A stretch of DNA of 64,000 nt from JAXMHN01 sp964578605 (GCA_964578605.1 CAZODO010000007.1:26850-90849), one strand, 5' to 3'. Shown: positions 28,011 through 36,500, counted from the stretch's first letter. Numbers and translations: made by a program. Notes: generated by a model from the letters alone, not told the origin.

Positions 28011-28233
28011 CGCAAGCGGCTGGCGTGCGTCCGCCGTTGTTTTGACTTGGATGGAATTGAATGGAGCTGCTGACAAATTGTCATCGACAAGCTAATCACC
28101 TGCCGTTCAGCACATTGCCTATGATGCCACACCCAGCAAAGGAACCTAGCCAATGACAATCTTCCTTCGGCGAATTGAACCGTGCCCTTGCTCCCGATCA
28201 CCGTCGCTGTGGTTCCGCGTCAACGGTGCCGGA

Positions 28234-28382
28234 ACTCGTCAGCGAAGGGCAGCGCCCTGGTGATGCGGCATAAATGATTTCCGCGGCCTGAGATTGGCAG
28301 AACTCGGCCGGTTGCCGCCCCTTTCAGGGCTTGAGGGTGTTGGTGGCCGGGTGTTCCAGGGCGCTGCCCTTCGCTGACGAGT
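28234..28382. repeat. 149-bp element with perfect 27-bp inverted ends
   Basis: The 27-base left end (28234-28260, beginning ACTCGTCAGCGAAGGGCAGC) is exactly inverted at 28356-28382. The 95 bases between contain further G/C-rich partial palindromes and no gene. The form is that of a MITE/REP-type non-autonomous element; no target-site duplication is obvious. Similar 'ends' in verrucomicrobial and planctomycete genomes are often misannotated as short proteins. The remainder of the 28011-28636 gap includes a small palindrome, TGACAAaTTGTCA, near 28073-28085 and no genes. Confidence 0.75.
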
Positions 28383-28636
28383 GGTTGCACCTTCGGTGCG
28401 GACAGCGACCGTGAAAACAAAAGAACAAACGCCGAGCCAATGGGGGCAGGCGACGCCGGCGAGCGCTCTCGGCAAATTTGTGGCGACTTGGTCCGGCGCG
28501 CCTGAGCCAGGCCGCTGAATGCGAGGACGAACCGTCCCTGCAACGGGTTCGCCGTGTGCGCTTCAACCTAGCGCGGTCCAAGAGCGGATTCGAGCTTTGC
28601 CAAAGCCTCTGCCTGAGGTAGGCTGCGCTCCCGGAT

Positions 28637-29221
28637 ATGGTCCTGGTCATCGATAACTACGACTCGTTCACGTACAATCTGGTGCAATACCTGGGCGAGA
28701 TGAACGTCGATCTGCAGGTGCATCGCAACGATCAGATCACCTTGGACCAAATCCGCGACCTGAATCCCGAACGCATCCTGGTTTCGCCTGGGCCATGCTC
28801 GCCGCGGGAGTCTGGTTTGTGCAACGAGATCATTCGGACGTTCGGCCGGACGATACCGACGTTTGGCGTTTGCCTGGGGCACCAATGCATCGGCCACACG
28901 TTTGGGGCGGATGTGGTGGTGAATCATCGGATGATGCACGGCAAGACGTCGCTGATTAAGCACAACGGCCGCGACTTGTTTGAGGGCATGCCCAACCCGT
29001 TCACCGCAACTCGCTATCATTCGCTGGTCATTGATCGGAAAAGCGTTCCCGATTGCCTCGAAATCACCGCTGAGACTGAGGAAGGCGAGATCATGGGCGT
29101 GCGGCATAGGACCCTGCCGATCTGGGGCGTGCAATTCCATCCCGAGAGCATCCTTACGGAGAACGGCCGGCAGATCTTGAAGAACTTCTTGAAGCTTCGC
29201 GTATGCAATCACGACTCGTAA
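28637..29221 (+). CDS. trpG: Anthranilate/aminodeoxychorismate synthase glutamine amidotransferase
   Basis: 194-residue class I glutamine amidotransferase of the TrpG/PabA type. It hydrolyses glutamine and delivers ammonia to a chorismate-binding partner to make anthranilate or aminodeoxychorismate. The catalytic triad is complete: C79 in FGVCLGHQ, and H168 and E170 in FHPES. The opening VLVIDNYDSFTYNLVQYLG is diagnostic. No TrpE/PabB partner is adjacent, so TrpG versus PabA cannot be decided. The 3' end overlaps the mqnD-like gene by 19 bases, an unusual neighbour that links two chorismate-derived pathways. Confidence 0.95.
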   Translation: MVLVIDNYDSFTYNLVQYLGEMNVDLQVHRNDQITLDQIRDLNPERILVSPGPCSPRESGLCNEIIRTFGRTIPTFGVCLGHQCIGHTFGADVVVNHRMMHGKTSLIKHNGRDLFEGMPNPFTATRYHSLVIDRKSVPDCLEITAETEEGEIMGVRHRTLPIWGVQFHPESILTENGRQILKNFLKLRVCNHDS

Positions 29222-30054
29222 CCCTGGGCCATTCGCCCGACCCGGACGACGCCTTCATGTTCTATGCGCTCGCCAAGGGCCTGATCTCCACGGGCGGCCT
29301 CCAATTCAAGCATACGCTGCAGGATATTCAGACGCTGAACGAACGCGCCACGCGAGGCGAACTGGACATTTCGGCCATCAGCATCCACGCCTACGCTTAC
29401 GTGAGCGATCAGTATGCGCTCCTGCCCTCTGGCGCGAGCATGGGCGACGGTTACGGCCCGATGCTGGTTGCCCGCCAGCCTTTGACCCGCGACGAAATCG
29501 CTCGCAAACGCATTGCGGTCCCGGGAACCATGACCAGCGCTTTCCTCGCGCTCCAGCTTTGGTTGGGAAAACCGGCGCGCGAGTTCGAGCACGTGGTGGT
29601 GCCGTTCGACCAGATCTTCGCGGCGGTGCGGGAAGGGCGGGCGGACGTGGGGTTGATCATCCACGAAGGCCAGCTCACTTACGCGGACCAGGGCTTGGTT
29701 CTGTGCCAGGACCTGGGCGCCTGGTGGAGCGCCGAAAATGGCGGGCTGCCTTTGCCGCTTGGCGGGAATGTCATCCATAAGCGATTCGCGCCCGCGGAAC
29801 GAAAACGGATCTCGGACCTGTTGACCGCGAGCATCCGGTTCAGCCTTGAGCACCGGGCGGAAGCTGTGGCTTACGCCCTGGCCTACGCTCGGGATATGGG
29901 ACGCGAACTGGCCGACAAGTTTGTCGGCATGTACGTGAACCACTGGACGCTCGATTATGGGGAGAAAGGGCGCGAATCCATCCGGCGCTTTCTCGGACGC
30001 GCCCATCAAAACGGGCTCATCCCGCGCGCGCCGGAACTCGAGTTCGTGCAATGA
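29203..30054 (+). CDS. mqnD: 1,4-dihydroxy-6-naphthoate synthase-like protein (futalosine menaquinone pathway)
   Basis: 283 residues, periplasmic-binding-protein type II fold used by MqnA/MqnD. MqnD converts cyclic dehypoxanthine futalosine to 1,4-dihydroxy-6-naphthoate. It starts with LGHSPDPDDAFMFYALAKG, the family's N-terminal signature in a D-P-D-D variant, and has GASMGDGYGPMLVA, VPGTMTSAFLALQLW, DVGLIIHEGQLTYADQGL and 'WWSAENGGLPLPLGGNVIHK', all hallmark MqnD segments. Translational overlap with trpG suggests coexpression. Presence implies the organism makes menaquinone by futalosine rather than by the MenFDHCEB route. Confidence 0.9.
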   Translation: MQSRLVTLGHSPDPDDAFMFYALAKGLISTGGLQFKHTLQDIQTLNERATRGELDISAISIHAYAYVSDQYALLPSGASMGDGYGPMLVARQPLTRDEIARKRIAVPGTMTSAFLALQLWLGKPAREFEHVVVPFDQIFAAVREGRADVGLIIHEGQLTYADQGLVLCQDLGAWWSAENGGLPLPLGGNVIHKRFAPAERKRISDLLTASIRFSLEHRAEAVAYALAYARDMGRELADKFVGMYVNHWTLDYGEKGRESIRRFLGRAHQNGLIPRAPELEFVQ

Positions 30055-30061
30055 CTCGGAT

Positions 30062-31456
30062 TCAGGGAGAAGCCAGGCGCCGGATGAGCTTTTCGTGAAT
30101 CCCGCCGAAACCGCCATTGCTGAAAACGCACACGACATCGCCTCCTTTGGCTCGGGCGCCCACGTAATCGACAATGGAATCGGCGTCCGGGAGGTAGGCA
30201 CTTTCTTTTCCAAGATTGCGGATGTCGGCGATGAGTTGCTCGGGATCGAGCCGTTCGGAGGGCGCCAACTGCTCCAGGCGCGCGACCGCCGCAACCACCA
30301 CCACGTCTGCCTCCGCGAAGGCAAGCGCCAGCTCGGTCTGAAAGACGTTGCGCCGGGTGGTGTTCGAGCGCGGCTCGAAAAGGGCCCAGATCTTTTCGGT
30401 GCCGTATTTGAGTCGAAGCGCGCGCAAGGTCTCGCGAAGGGCTGTCGGGTGATGGCCGAAATCGTCAATCACGGTCACGCCGCCGCTCACGCCCCGGATT
30501 TCCATGCGCCGTCGGACGCCTTGAAAGGTGTCGAAGGCCGCCTGAATCTGGTGGTTCTTCAGCCCGCAATGCTTCGCGCAGGCTACGGCGGCGAGGGCGT
30601 TCCGGACGTTCAATTCGCCGACCATGTTCAGGTGGAACTTGAAGCTGGGGATCTCGAATTCCGAAGCGGTCGGCGCGAGTTTGACATTGAAAGCGCGAAT
30701 GCTGTTGCTTTCGCCGAGCCCGAAACGCTTGATGGGGCAATGGGGGACATCCAGCAAGGGCGCCAGGTTCGGGTCGTCGCCATTGGCCAAGAGCAGTCCG
30801 TTGCGGGGAACGAGATTGATCAGGCGTTTGAACGAGGTCTGGATGGCGGCAAGGTTCTCGAAGATGTCCGCGTGATCGAACTCCAGGTTGTTCAGGATGG
30901 CGACTTCCGGAAGGTAATGAACGAACTTGCTCCGTTTGTCGAAGAACGCCGTGTCGTATTCGTCGCCTTCGATGACGAACCATTCGCTCTCGGTAAACCG
31001 CGCGCCTTGCTGGAAGTTCAGGGGGATTCCGCCGATCAGGTAGCTGGGATGGAGGCCCGCCTGTTCAAATACCCACGCCAGCAAAGAGGCGGTGGTGGTC
31101 TTCCCATGCGTGCCCGCCACCACGAGAGCGCGTTTGCCCCGGATGAAAAACTCTTTCAGCAACTCTGGCAGCGAGCAGTAGCGCATTTTGTGGTCCAGGA
31201 CCGCCTCGGCTTCCGGGTTGCCCCGGGAGATCGCGTTCCCGATCACTACGAGGTCCGGTTTGCTCGCCAAATTGCTTTCCGCAAAACCGGCCACGACCTG
31301 GATGCCGCGTTCGGCCAGAAAGGTCGACATGGGCGGATAAGCATTCTGATCGGAGCCGGTGACGGCATAGCCCTTCTCGCGCAGGGCCACGGCGGACGAA
31401 GCCATGGCGGTGCCACAAATGCCAACGAAATGGACCGAACGGATCTCCGCGAACAT
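30062..31456 (-). CDS. mpl: UDP-N-acetylmuramate:L-Ala-gamma-D-Glu-meso-DAP ligase
   Basis: 464-residue Mur-ligase family enzyme that attaches recycled tripeptide to UDP-MurNAc in murein recycling. The N-terminal Rossmann motif is VHFVGICGTAMASSAVAL (about 8-25); the ATP loop is GTHGKTTT (115-122); the middle has EGDEYDTAFFDKRSKF and the Mur-ligase LNNLEFDHADIF, and the C-terminal domain holds DDFGHHPTALRETL. The tripeptide signature GDEYDTAFFD separates Mpl from MurC. It is convergent with mqnD (7 bases apart). Presence confirms meso-diaminopimelate peptidoglycan recycling. Confidence 0.95.
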   Translation of the reverse strand: MFAEIRSVHFVGICGTAMASSAVALREKGYAVTGSDQNAYPPMSTFLAERGIQVVAGFAESNLASKPDLVVIGNAISRGNPEAEAVLDHKMRYCSLPELLKEFFIRGKRALVVAGTHGKTTTASLLAWVFEQAGLHPSYLIGGIPLNFQQGARFTESEWFVIEGDEYDTAFFDKRSKFVHYLPEVAILNNLEFDHADIFENLAAIQTSFKRLINLVPRNGLLLANGDDPNLAPLLDVPHCPIKRFGLGESNSIRAFNVKLAPTASEFEIPSFKFHLNMVGELNVRNALAAVACAKHCGLKNHQIQAAFDTFQGVRRRMEIRGVSGGVTVIDDFGHHPTALRETLRALRLKYGTEKIWALFEPRSNTTRRNVFQTELALAFAEADVVVVAAVARLEQLAPSERLDPEQLIADIRNLGKESAYLPDADSIVDYVGARAKGGDVVCVFSNGGFGGIHEKLIRRLASP

Positions 31457-31506
31457 GCGGAAATGATGGACCTTTCAGAGCGGCAGGAAAGCAGAAACGA
31501 CCAAGG

Positions 31507-31743
31507 TCAACTCTTGGCCAAGGACCGGTGGATCGCGAAGGTCACCACGCAGGCCAGCAACGCCACCAGCCAGAGCACAAACAGCGGCACGCATAGAAGA
31601 CTGTAAAGAATCTCGTGCCAGATCTCTTCGTGCGGCGTGACCTGGTAAGCGCCGAAGGCCGCGGCAGGAGGTACCAGGAGGGCGAACAGCCAGATAAACC
31701 GTGCGTTGCGCAAGAAGAACGTGGAACGATACTCGTTTTTCAC
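31507..31743 (-). CDS. Small membrane protein of unknown function
   Basis: 78 residues from GTG 31743; an ATG at 31833 gives a longer form whose extra N-terminus looks non-native and abuts the enolase terminator. Two transmembrane helices are visible: FIWLFALLVPPAAAFGAY and ILYSLLCVPLFVLWLVALLA, separated by a loop QVTPHEEIWHE. It has no family I recognise. It lies between enolase and mpl on the same strand, after a strong terminator, so it probably has its own promoter. Confidence 0.55.
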   Translation of the reverse strand: MKNEYRSTFFLRNARFIWLFALLVPPAAAFGAYQVTPHEEIWHEILYSLLCVPLFVLWLVALLACVVTFAIHRSLAKS

Positions 31744-31834
31744 AACCTGCCGATCATTGCTTTGCCTTACTTTAGGCCAAAGCAAGAATGCCCGCCAGCC
31801 CGAACTTTGGTCCGGAGATCGACCCGTCAACATT

Positions 31835-31867
31835 AAAAAGTCCAGCCGCCCTTTCGAACGGCTGGAC
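31835..31867 (-). terminator. Intrinsic terminator of enolase
   Basis: Minus strand: GTCCAGCCG stem (31859-31867 paired with 31840-31848, 9 perfect pairs, 10-base loop) followed by TTTTT (31839-31835). Classical rho-independent form, 91 bases after the enolase stop. Confidence 0.9.
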
Positions 31868-31957
31868 CCGGAAAACCTGCAGCGCTTACACCGGGGAGAT
31901 GGCAGACCCGCTGGCCGCCCGCGTCCCAATTCTCAGAACGCGCGCCCGGGGCTCGGA

Positions 31958-33232
31958 CTAGAACTTGCCGCCGTAAACGGCGTTCTTGCCGAGGAGTTGC
32001 TCGATCCGGAGCAGTTGGTTGTATTTGGCAACGCGGTCCGTGCGGCTGAGCGACCCGGTCTTGATCTGTCCGGCGTTGGTCGCCACGGCAATGTCTGCGA
32101 TGGTGGCGTCCTCGGTTTCGCCGGAGCGATGACTGATCACGGCGGTATAGGCGTTTTCCTGGGCCAGTTCCACGGCGTCCAGGGTTTCGGTCAAGGACCC
32201 GATTTGGTTGACTTTGACGAGAATGGAATTCGCCACGCCCTGGTCGATGCCTTTGCGCAGGAACTTGACGTTCGTCACGAAGACATCGTCGCCAACCAGC
32301 TGGACTTTGCCGCCCAGCTTGTCGGTGAGCAGCTTCCAGTTCTTCCAATCGTTCTCCGCGCAGCCATCTTCGATGCTGACGATGGGGTAACTGCCCGTGA
32401 GCTTGGTGTAAAACTCAACCAATTCTTCGCCGCTGAGCTTTTGGCCGGTGCTCTTCTTGAACACATACTGGCCGCTCTTGGCGTCGTAAAACTCGGACGA
32501 CGCGACGTCCAGAGCCAAGAAGATCTGTTTGCCCGCTTTGTACCCGGCGTCCTTCGTGGCCTGCAGGATCGCTTCGATCGCGGCTTCGGCACTCTCCAGC
32601 TTCGGAGCGAACCCGCCTTCATCGCCCACCGCGGTGGAAAGCCCTTTCTTTTTCAAGACAGCCTTGAGCGAATGGAAGATTTCCGTGATTGATCGGAGCG
32701 CTTCGGAGAACGAGTCGAAGCCCTTCGGCATGATCATGAACTCCTGGAAATCGATCGGGGCGTCGGAATGAGCTCCGCCATTGATGACGTTGGCCATGGG
32801 AACGGGCAGCACCTTGGCGTTCGGTCCGCCCAAATACTGGAAGAGCGGCACGCCAATCGCTTCCGCCGCCGCTTTCGCCGTGGCCAGCGATACGGCAAGG
32901 ATGGCATTGGCCCCGAGTTTGGCCTTGTTCTCCGTCCCATCCAGGTTGAGCATAATGCGGTCGACCTTGAGCTGATCCAGGGCGTCCGTCCCTTCGAGCT
33001 CGGGAAGGATCTTCTCCGTGATGTTCTTGACCGCCTGGGAGACTCCTTTCCCTAAATAGCGCTTTTTGTCGCCATCGCGAAGTTCAAGGGCTTCGTGCTC
33101 TCCGGTGCTGGCGCCAGAAGGCACTGCCGCACGCCCCACCGCGCCGCCAGCAAGGATCACATCGACTTCCACCGTTGGGTTCCCGCGCGAGTCCAGGATC
33201 TCACGGGCTTGGATGTCAGAAATTAGGCTCAT
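31958..33232 (-). CDS. eno: Enolase
   Basis: 424 residues converting 2-phosphoglycerate to phosphoenolpyruvate, Mg-dependent. Complete length; begins ISDIQAREILDSRGNPTVEV. The N-terminal domain and the C-terminal barrel are intact, with VPMANVINGGAHSDAPIDFQ, the acid/base KKGLSTAVGDEGGFAP, the metal ligands in SIEDGCAENDW and 'LVGDDVFVTN', the active-site lysine in ILVKVNQIGSLTE and SHRSGETED. It has its own terminator; the dispersed repeat copy 2 lies 150 bases upstream. Together with pgk and tpiA elsewhere in the window it supplies lower glycolysis. Confidence 0.98.
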   Translation of the reverse strand: MSLISDIQAREILDSRGNPTVEVDVILAGGAVGRAAVPSGASTGEHEALELRDGDKKRYLGKGVSQAVKNITEKILPELEGTDALDQLKVDRIMLNLDGTENKAKLGANAILAVSLATAKAAAEAIGVPLFQYLGGPNAKVLPVPMANVINGGAHSDAPIDFQEFMIMPKGFDSFSEALRSITEIFHSLKAVLKKKGLSTAVGDEGGFAPKLESAEAAIEAILQATKDAGYKAGKQIFLALDVASSEFYDAKSGQYVFKKSTGQKLSGEELVEFYTKLTGSYPIVSIEDGCAENDWKNWKLLTDKLGGKVQLVGDDVFVTNVKFLRKGIDQGVANSILVKVNQIGSLTETLDAVELAQENAYTAVISHRSGETEDATIADIAVATNAGQIKTGSLSRTDRVAKYNQLLRIEQLLGKNAVYGGKF

Positions 33233-33382
33233 ATTTCAATAGCGTTTCTAAATGAATGAAGCGCGCATCATAAGAACGGCAGCCTTTGAGTCAAGAATAG
33301 AGCCTCTCCCGGTGTGGATGCGGGCGCATCTCACCTGTTCCGCCTTGGCAAGATCCCGCAAGCCTCGCCCTAGAGAGCGGCG

Positions 33383-33492
33383 ATCGGACGGCCAAATGGT
33401 GCACAGTCCGATGACAAAAAGTCATCAGTGGGGTTAAGTTTATGGCCTTCAACATCTTGACGCGATGAGAACAAATTGTTCCCATCACCACC
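33383..33492 (-). repeat. Dispersed 110-bp intergenic repeat, copy 2
   Basis: Ungapped counterpart of 3086-3195. Conserved cores are TGATGACaaaaaGTCATCA (about 33410-33428) and GAACAAaTTGTTC (33469-33481). It precedes enolase by about 150 bases in the same orientation in which copy 1 precedes the TIR gene, leaving open a promoter or leader role. The remaining part of the 33233-33692 gap is otherwise featureless apart from the terminator at its right end. Confidence 0.75.
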
Positions 33493-33641
33493 GCCTACGT
33501 TCCACGCTTCTTACTCGCCACCGATATGCGTGAGTGGCACACCCTCACTTGGCGGGATTGAGCGCGGAACCCGGCGGGTATTTCGGCCGGGTCGCGCTGA
33601 TCACGTTAGGCACGCAAGGGTGTTACGCCTGCAGCAGGCAC

Positions 33642-33674
33642 AAAAAGTCCCCGCACCACGAATGGTCCGGGGAC
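33642..33674 (-). terminator. Intrinsic terminator of the cysteine-rich gene
   Basis: On the minus strand GTCCCCG (33668-33674) pairs with CGGGGAC (33647-33653), followed at once by TTTTT (33646-33642). It lies 19 bases after the stop of the 33693-34244 gene. Confidence 0.85.
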
Positions 33675-33692
33675 GTGAATTCTTAACCGGCT

Positions 33693-34244
33693 CTACCGAT
33701 TAACAGCCAAGCTGGCGCCCTTGACCTGGGCTTTGGCTGAAGCGGATTCCTTTCCTTGGCCTGCGCAGCAAGGCTTCTCAGCACTCACCGGTTGGGTGGC
33801 GCCGCAGCTCGCTTTGTCCTTGGCCGCTGAGGCAGAGACCGGGCATGCCTTGGTGGCGTTCACGGGCTCGGTTGCACCGCAACTGGCCTTGGTCTTGGCC
33901 GCGCACGCTGATACGGCTTGGGTCTTCGCAGCCGTGCTGGCGGTCCCAGCGGTGCTGCAGCAGGGTTTCGTCTTGGCCCCAGACGCCGACACAGGATAAG
34001 TCTTCGCAGCCGCGCTGGCCGTCTCGGTGGCGCTGCAGTTGGCCTTCGCCTTTGCGGCTGAAGTGGACGCAGAGACCGGGCACGCCGCGGTTGCACTCAC
34101 TGCTTTCGTAGCGCTGCAGCTGGCTTTCACTTCCGCCGAGCACGCGGAGACCGTTTTTGAGGCGCTGGCGGAACACTCGCCCGCCTGCAACGAGACAGCG
34201 GTTGCGATCGCAGCGATGGTGAGACCTAGGAGCAGTTTTTTCAT
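33693..34244 (-). CDS. Secreted cysteine-rich alanine/serine repeat protein
   Basis: 183 residues from ATG 34244, which gives a typical signal peptide (MKKLLLGLTIAAIATAVSLQ, cleavage after the AGA-like region near 21). The mature part is low complexity (Ala, Ser, Lys, Thr) with 13 cysteines, arranged in tandem units of about 25 residues of the pattern AAKxKAxCxATxxVxAxKxxPVSA; compare KASCSATKAVSATAACPVSA and KASCGATEPVNATKACPVSA. Two units end in CC pairs (95-96, 159-160). The spacing suggests metal ligation or disulfide-linked structure. It is divergent from a ferrous-iron uptake operon, so a metal-related role is possible but unproven. It has its own terminator. Confidence 0.75.
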   Translation of the reverse strand: MKKLLLGLTIAAIATAVSLQAGECSASASKTVSACSAEVKASCSATKAVSATAACPVSASTSAAKAKANCSATETASAAAKTYPVSASGAKTKPCCSTAGTASTAAKTQAVSACAAKTKASCGATEPVNATKACPVSASAAKDKASCGATQPVSAEKPCCAGQGKESASAKAQVKGASLAVNR

Positions 34245-34514
34245 CTTCGTTGATTTAGTTTTGTTTCTTAATTGGAGTCGAAGACTAATAGTGCGAGTTG
34301 GGTCGTCTGTCAAAGGCGACTTGCGAGGACTTCACCAGGGACCGCCAGGCACCGGCCGGCGCCGCCCAGGAGAAGGTCTCGTATCGCCCCAGACAAAGCG
34401 CATCGCCCGAGCCGAGACCGAGACCAATTCCCCCGCCGGAGCGGCCTGGGAGTCCCGCCATCGACCCGCGCGGGCAAGCGCGAGACGCGAAGGCCTATTT
34501 GACATTTGAAACAG

Positions 34515-34552
34515 TTACGCTTAATTGCGTAATCAATGTTAGCACCGGCTAA
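34515..34552 (+). promoter_or_regulatory. Two palindromes upstream of the feo operon (putative operators)
   Basis: TTACGCttaattGCGTAA (34515-34532; 6-base arms) and TTAGCaccgGCTAA (34539-34552; 5-base arms) lie 78-115 bases before the DtxR-FeoA start, in a locally AT-rich patch of an otherwise GC-rich gap (34245-34629). TTAG...CTAA-type dyads resemble operators of DtxR/MntR-type regulators, and the first downstream gene encodes a DtxR-like domain. Autoregulation is inferred from this. Confidence 0.45.
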
Positions 34553-34629
34553 GATTTTCAGGAATTCCTCTGCGGTCGCGACGGGCCCTTTGGGCCGTTC
34601 TGCCAGTCGTGTCTTTCAGGACTAGCGCT

Positions 34630-35652
34630 ATGCTTGGATGGATTATCACTGGACTGGTCACCTTGATCGCGGCGTTGGTCTTCTGGCCCAGGCTTGGGCT
34701 TCTCGGGCGCTGGCGCGAAGGACGCCGCCTCGCTGCCCGGGTTTTGCGTGAAGATGCGCTAAAGCACATGCTGAAAACGGAAGTCAACGGCCATGCCCCG
34801 ACGCTCAACAGCGTTGCCGGTGCCCTCCAGATCAAACGCGACCGGGCAGCGAAGGTGCTCTCGGACATGGAGTCCGGCGGGTTAAGTTCCTACGACGACG
34901 GGACCCTGCGCTTGAGCAAATCCGGACGCGAACTGGCTCTGCACATCATTCGCGCCCATCGTCTCTGGGAAAGCTATCTGGCGGAACAGACGGGCGTTTC
35001 AGAAGCCGAGTGGCATCTCCGCGCCGACCGCCAGGAACATTTGCTGTCGCGCGAAGCCGCTGCGGCTTTGGCCGCGAAGCTGGGCAATCCCGCGTTCGAT
35101 CCCCATGGCGATGCCATTCCGCCGGCGGATGGCGAACTGGGGGCGGAGAGCGGGGAGACGCTGAATGCCGCGCCGTTCCTGACGCCTGTGCGCATTGTGC
35201 ATATCGAAGACGAGCCGGAGGTAGTTTACGCCCAATTATGCGCGCAAGGCCTTCGGACCGGGATGCGCGTGTGTGTGCTCGAGAAGTCGGCGAGCGGGAT
35301 TCGCTTCTGGGCGGACGGAGCCGAGCATGTGCTGGCGCCCATTCTCGCGAACAACATTTCGGTTGCGCCCCTGCCCGAACTTCAGGTCAGTGATCTTTTC
35401 GAAGAGCATTTCCTCTCCGGGCTGAAGCCCGGCGAGCGCGCCACCGTGCTTGGGCTATCCCCTTGCTGCCGGGGATCGGAGCGAAGGCGCCTTCTGGACC
35501 TGGGCTTTGTGTCCGGCACCCCGGTCGAGATCGAGATGGTCAGCCCCGCGGGCGACCCGACGGCCTATCGGGTTCGAGGCACCCTGGTGGCTTTGAGGCG
35601 TGAGCAGGCCGGACTGATTCGAATTTCAAAGGAGCAAGCACTCGCGGCATGA
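34630..35652 (+). CDS. Membrane-anchored DtxR-like regulator fused to FeoA
   Basis: 340 residues from ATG 34630, with AGGA at 34616-34619 as ribosome site; a GTG at 34609 would add seven residues. Order: one transmembrane helix (WIITGLVTLIAALVFW), a winged-helix DtxR/MntR-type domain (about 35-100, SVAGALQIKRDRAAKVLSDM and LRLSKSGRELALHIIRAHRL), the dimerisation/metal region (LLSREAAAALAAKLGNPAFD with acidic and His residues), an SH3-like domain (about 180-245) and a C-terminal FeoA domain (GLKPGERATVLGL to LRREQAGLIRISKE). DtxR proteins sense Fe/Mn; FeoA binds FeoB. The fusion could sense iron and act on the transporter directly. A 4-base ATGA overlap joins it to feoB. Confidence 0.88.
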   Translation: MLGWIITGLVTLIAALVFWPRLGLLGRWREGRRLAARVLREDALKHMLKTEVNGHAPTLNSVAGALQIKRDRAAKVLSDMESGGLSSYDDGTLRLSKSGRELALHIIRAHRLWESYLAEQTGVSEAEWHLRADRQEHLLSREAAAALAAKLGNPAFDPHGDAIPPADGELGAESGETLNAAPFLTPVRIVHIEDEPEVVYAQLCAQGLRTGMRVCVLEKSASGIRFWADGAEHVLAPILANNISVAPLPELQVSDLFEEHFLSGLKPGERATVLGLSPCCRGSERRRLLDLGFVSGTPVEIEMVSPAGDPTAYRVRGTLVALRREQAGLIRISKEQALAA

Positions 35653-36488
35653 AAGCAGAAGCCAGGGTTGAGCAACCTTCCCGTGACGCGTGCGCCAGTT
35701 GCAGCGTGTATCGCGCTTCCAAGCTCAAGAAGCTCGGCGTGAATCTCACGGGTTGGGATTATGTGGTAGCGCTGGCGGGGAATCCCAATACCGGCAAGAG
35801 CACCGTTTTCAACGCTCTGACCGGCCTGCGGCAGCATACAGGCAACTGGCCCGGCAAAACGGTCACCCGTGCGGAGGGTGGCTTTGACTATGACGGCAAG
35901 CGGTTCAAGCTGGTGGATCTTCCCGGAACCTACTCGTTGCTTTCGACGAGCCTGGACGAGGAGGTTGCCCGGAATTTCATCCTTTTCGGCCAACCGGACG
36001 TGACGGTGGTTGTGGCCGACGCCACGCGCCTCGAGCGAAATCTGAATCTTGTTTTGCAGGTGCTCGAGATTACCGAACGCGCTGTGGTTTGCGTCAACCT
36101 TGTCGATGAAGCGCGCCGGCATGGCGTCCATGTCGATGTCCGGCAATTGGCCCGGGATCTCGGAGTGCCGGTCGTGCCGACAGCGGCGCGCGGTGGCGAG
36201 GGGCTCGCGGACCTTCTGCAGAGCATTCGCGATGTCGCTTCCGGCCGGATCGTTTGCCGGCCGCACCGCATTAGCGCCGAACCGCCTGCCATTCGCGAGC
36301 CCCTTCGGCAACTCATGGCCAAGCTCCAAACCCTCTACCCCGGCCTGCCCAACATCCGTTGGGTGGCGTTGCGTTTGCTGGGCGGCGACGAGCGGATCGC
36401 AGAGGCGTTGCGAAATGGCGAACTTGCGTCGAACCCCGGTGAGGCCGTGGGCGACCTTGTCTCCGAACTCAAAACCGCCACCGCTTAG
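35649..36488 (+). CDS. feoB: FeoB GTPase domain, separate polypeptide
   Basis: 279 residues: the cytoplasmic G domain of the ferrous iron transporter FeoB as an independent protein. G1 GNPNTGKST (44-52), G3 DLPG (90-93), G4 NLVD (150-153), and TAARGGEG as G5. It is preceded by a cysteine pair C15-x2-C18. After the G domain the GDI-like helical region runs to the stop at 36488. There is no membrane domain; that is encoded by the next gene, 12 bases on with its own AGGAG ribosome site, so this is a genuine split and not a frameshift. ATGA overlap with the DtxR-FeoA gene. Confidence 0.93.
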   Translation: MKAEARVEQPSRDACASCSVYRASKLKKLGVNLTGWDYVVALAGNPNTGKSTVFNALTGLRQHTGNWPGKTVTRAEGGFDYDGKRFKLVDLPGTYSLLSTSLDEEVARNFILFGQPDVTVVVADATRLERNLNLVLQVLEITERAVVCVNLVDEARRHGVHVDVRQLARDLGVPVVPTAARGGEGLADLLQSIRDVASGRIVCRPHRISAEPPAIREPLRQLMAKLQTLYPGLPNIRWVALRLLGGDERIAEALRNGELASNPGEAVGDLVSELKTATA

Positions 36489-36500
36489 TCAGGAGCAACC

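Noticed and set aside
33721..34509. Plus-strand open frames across the cysteine-rich gene
   Set aside because: They are shadows of the repetitive minus-strand gene, which has a signal peptide and terminator.
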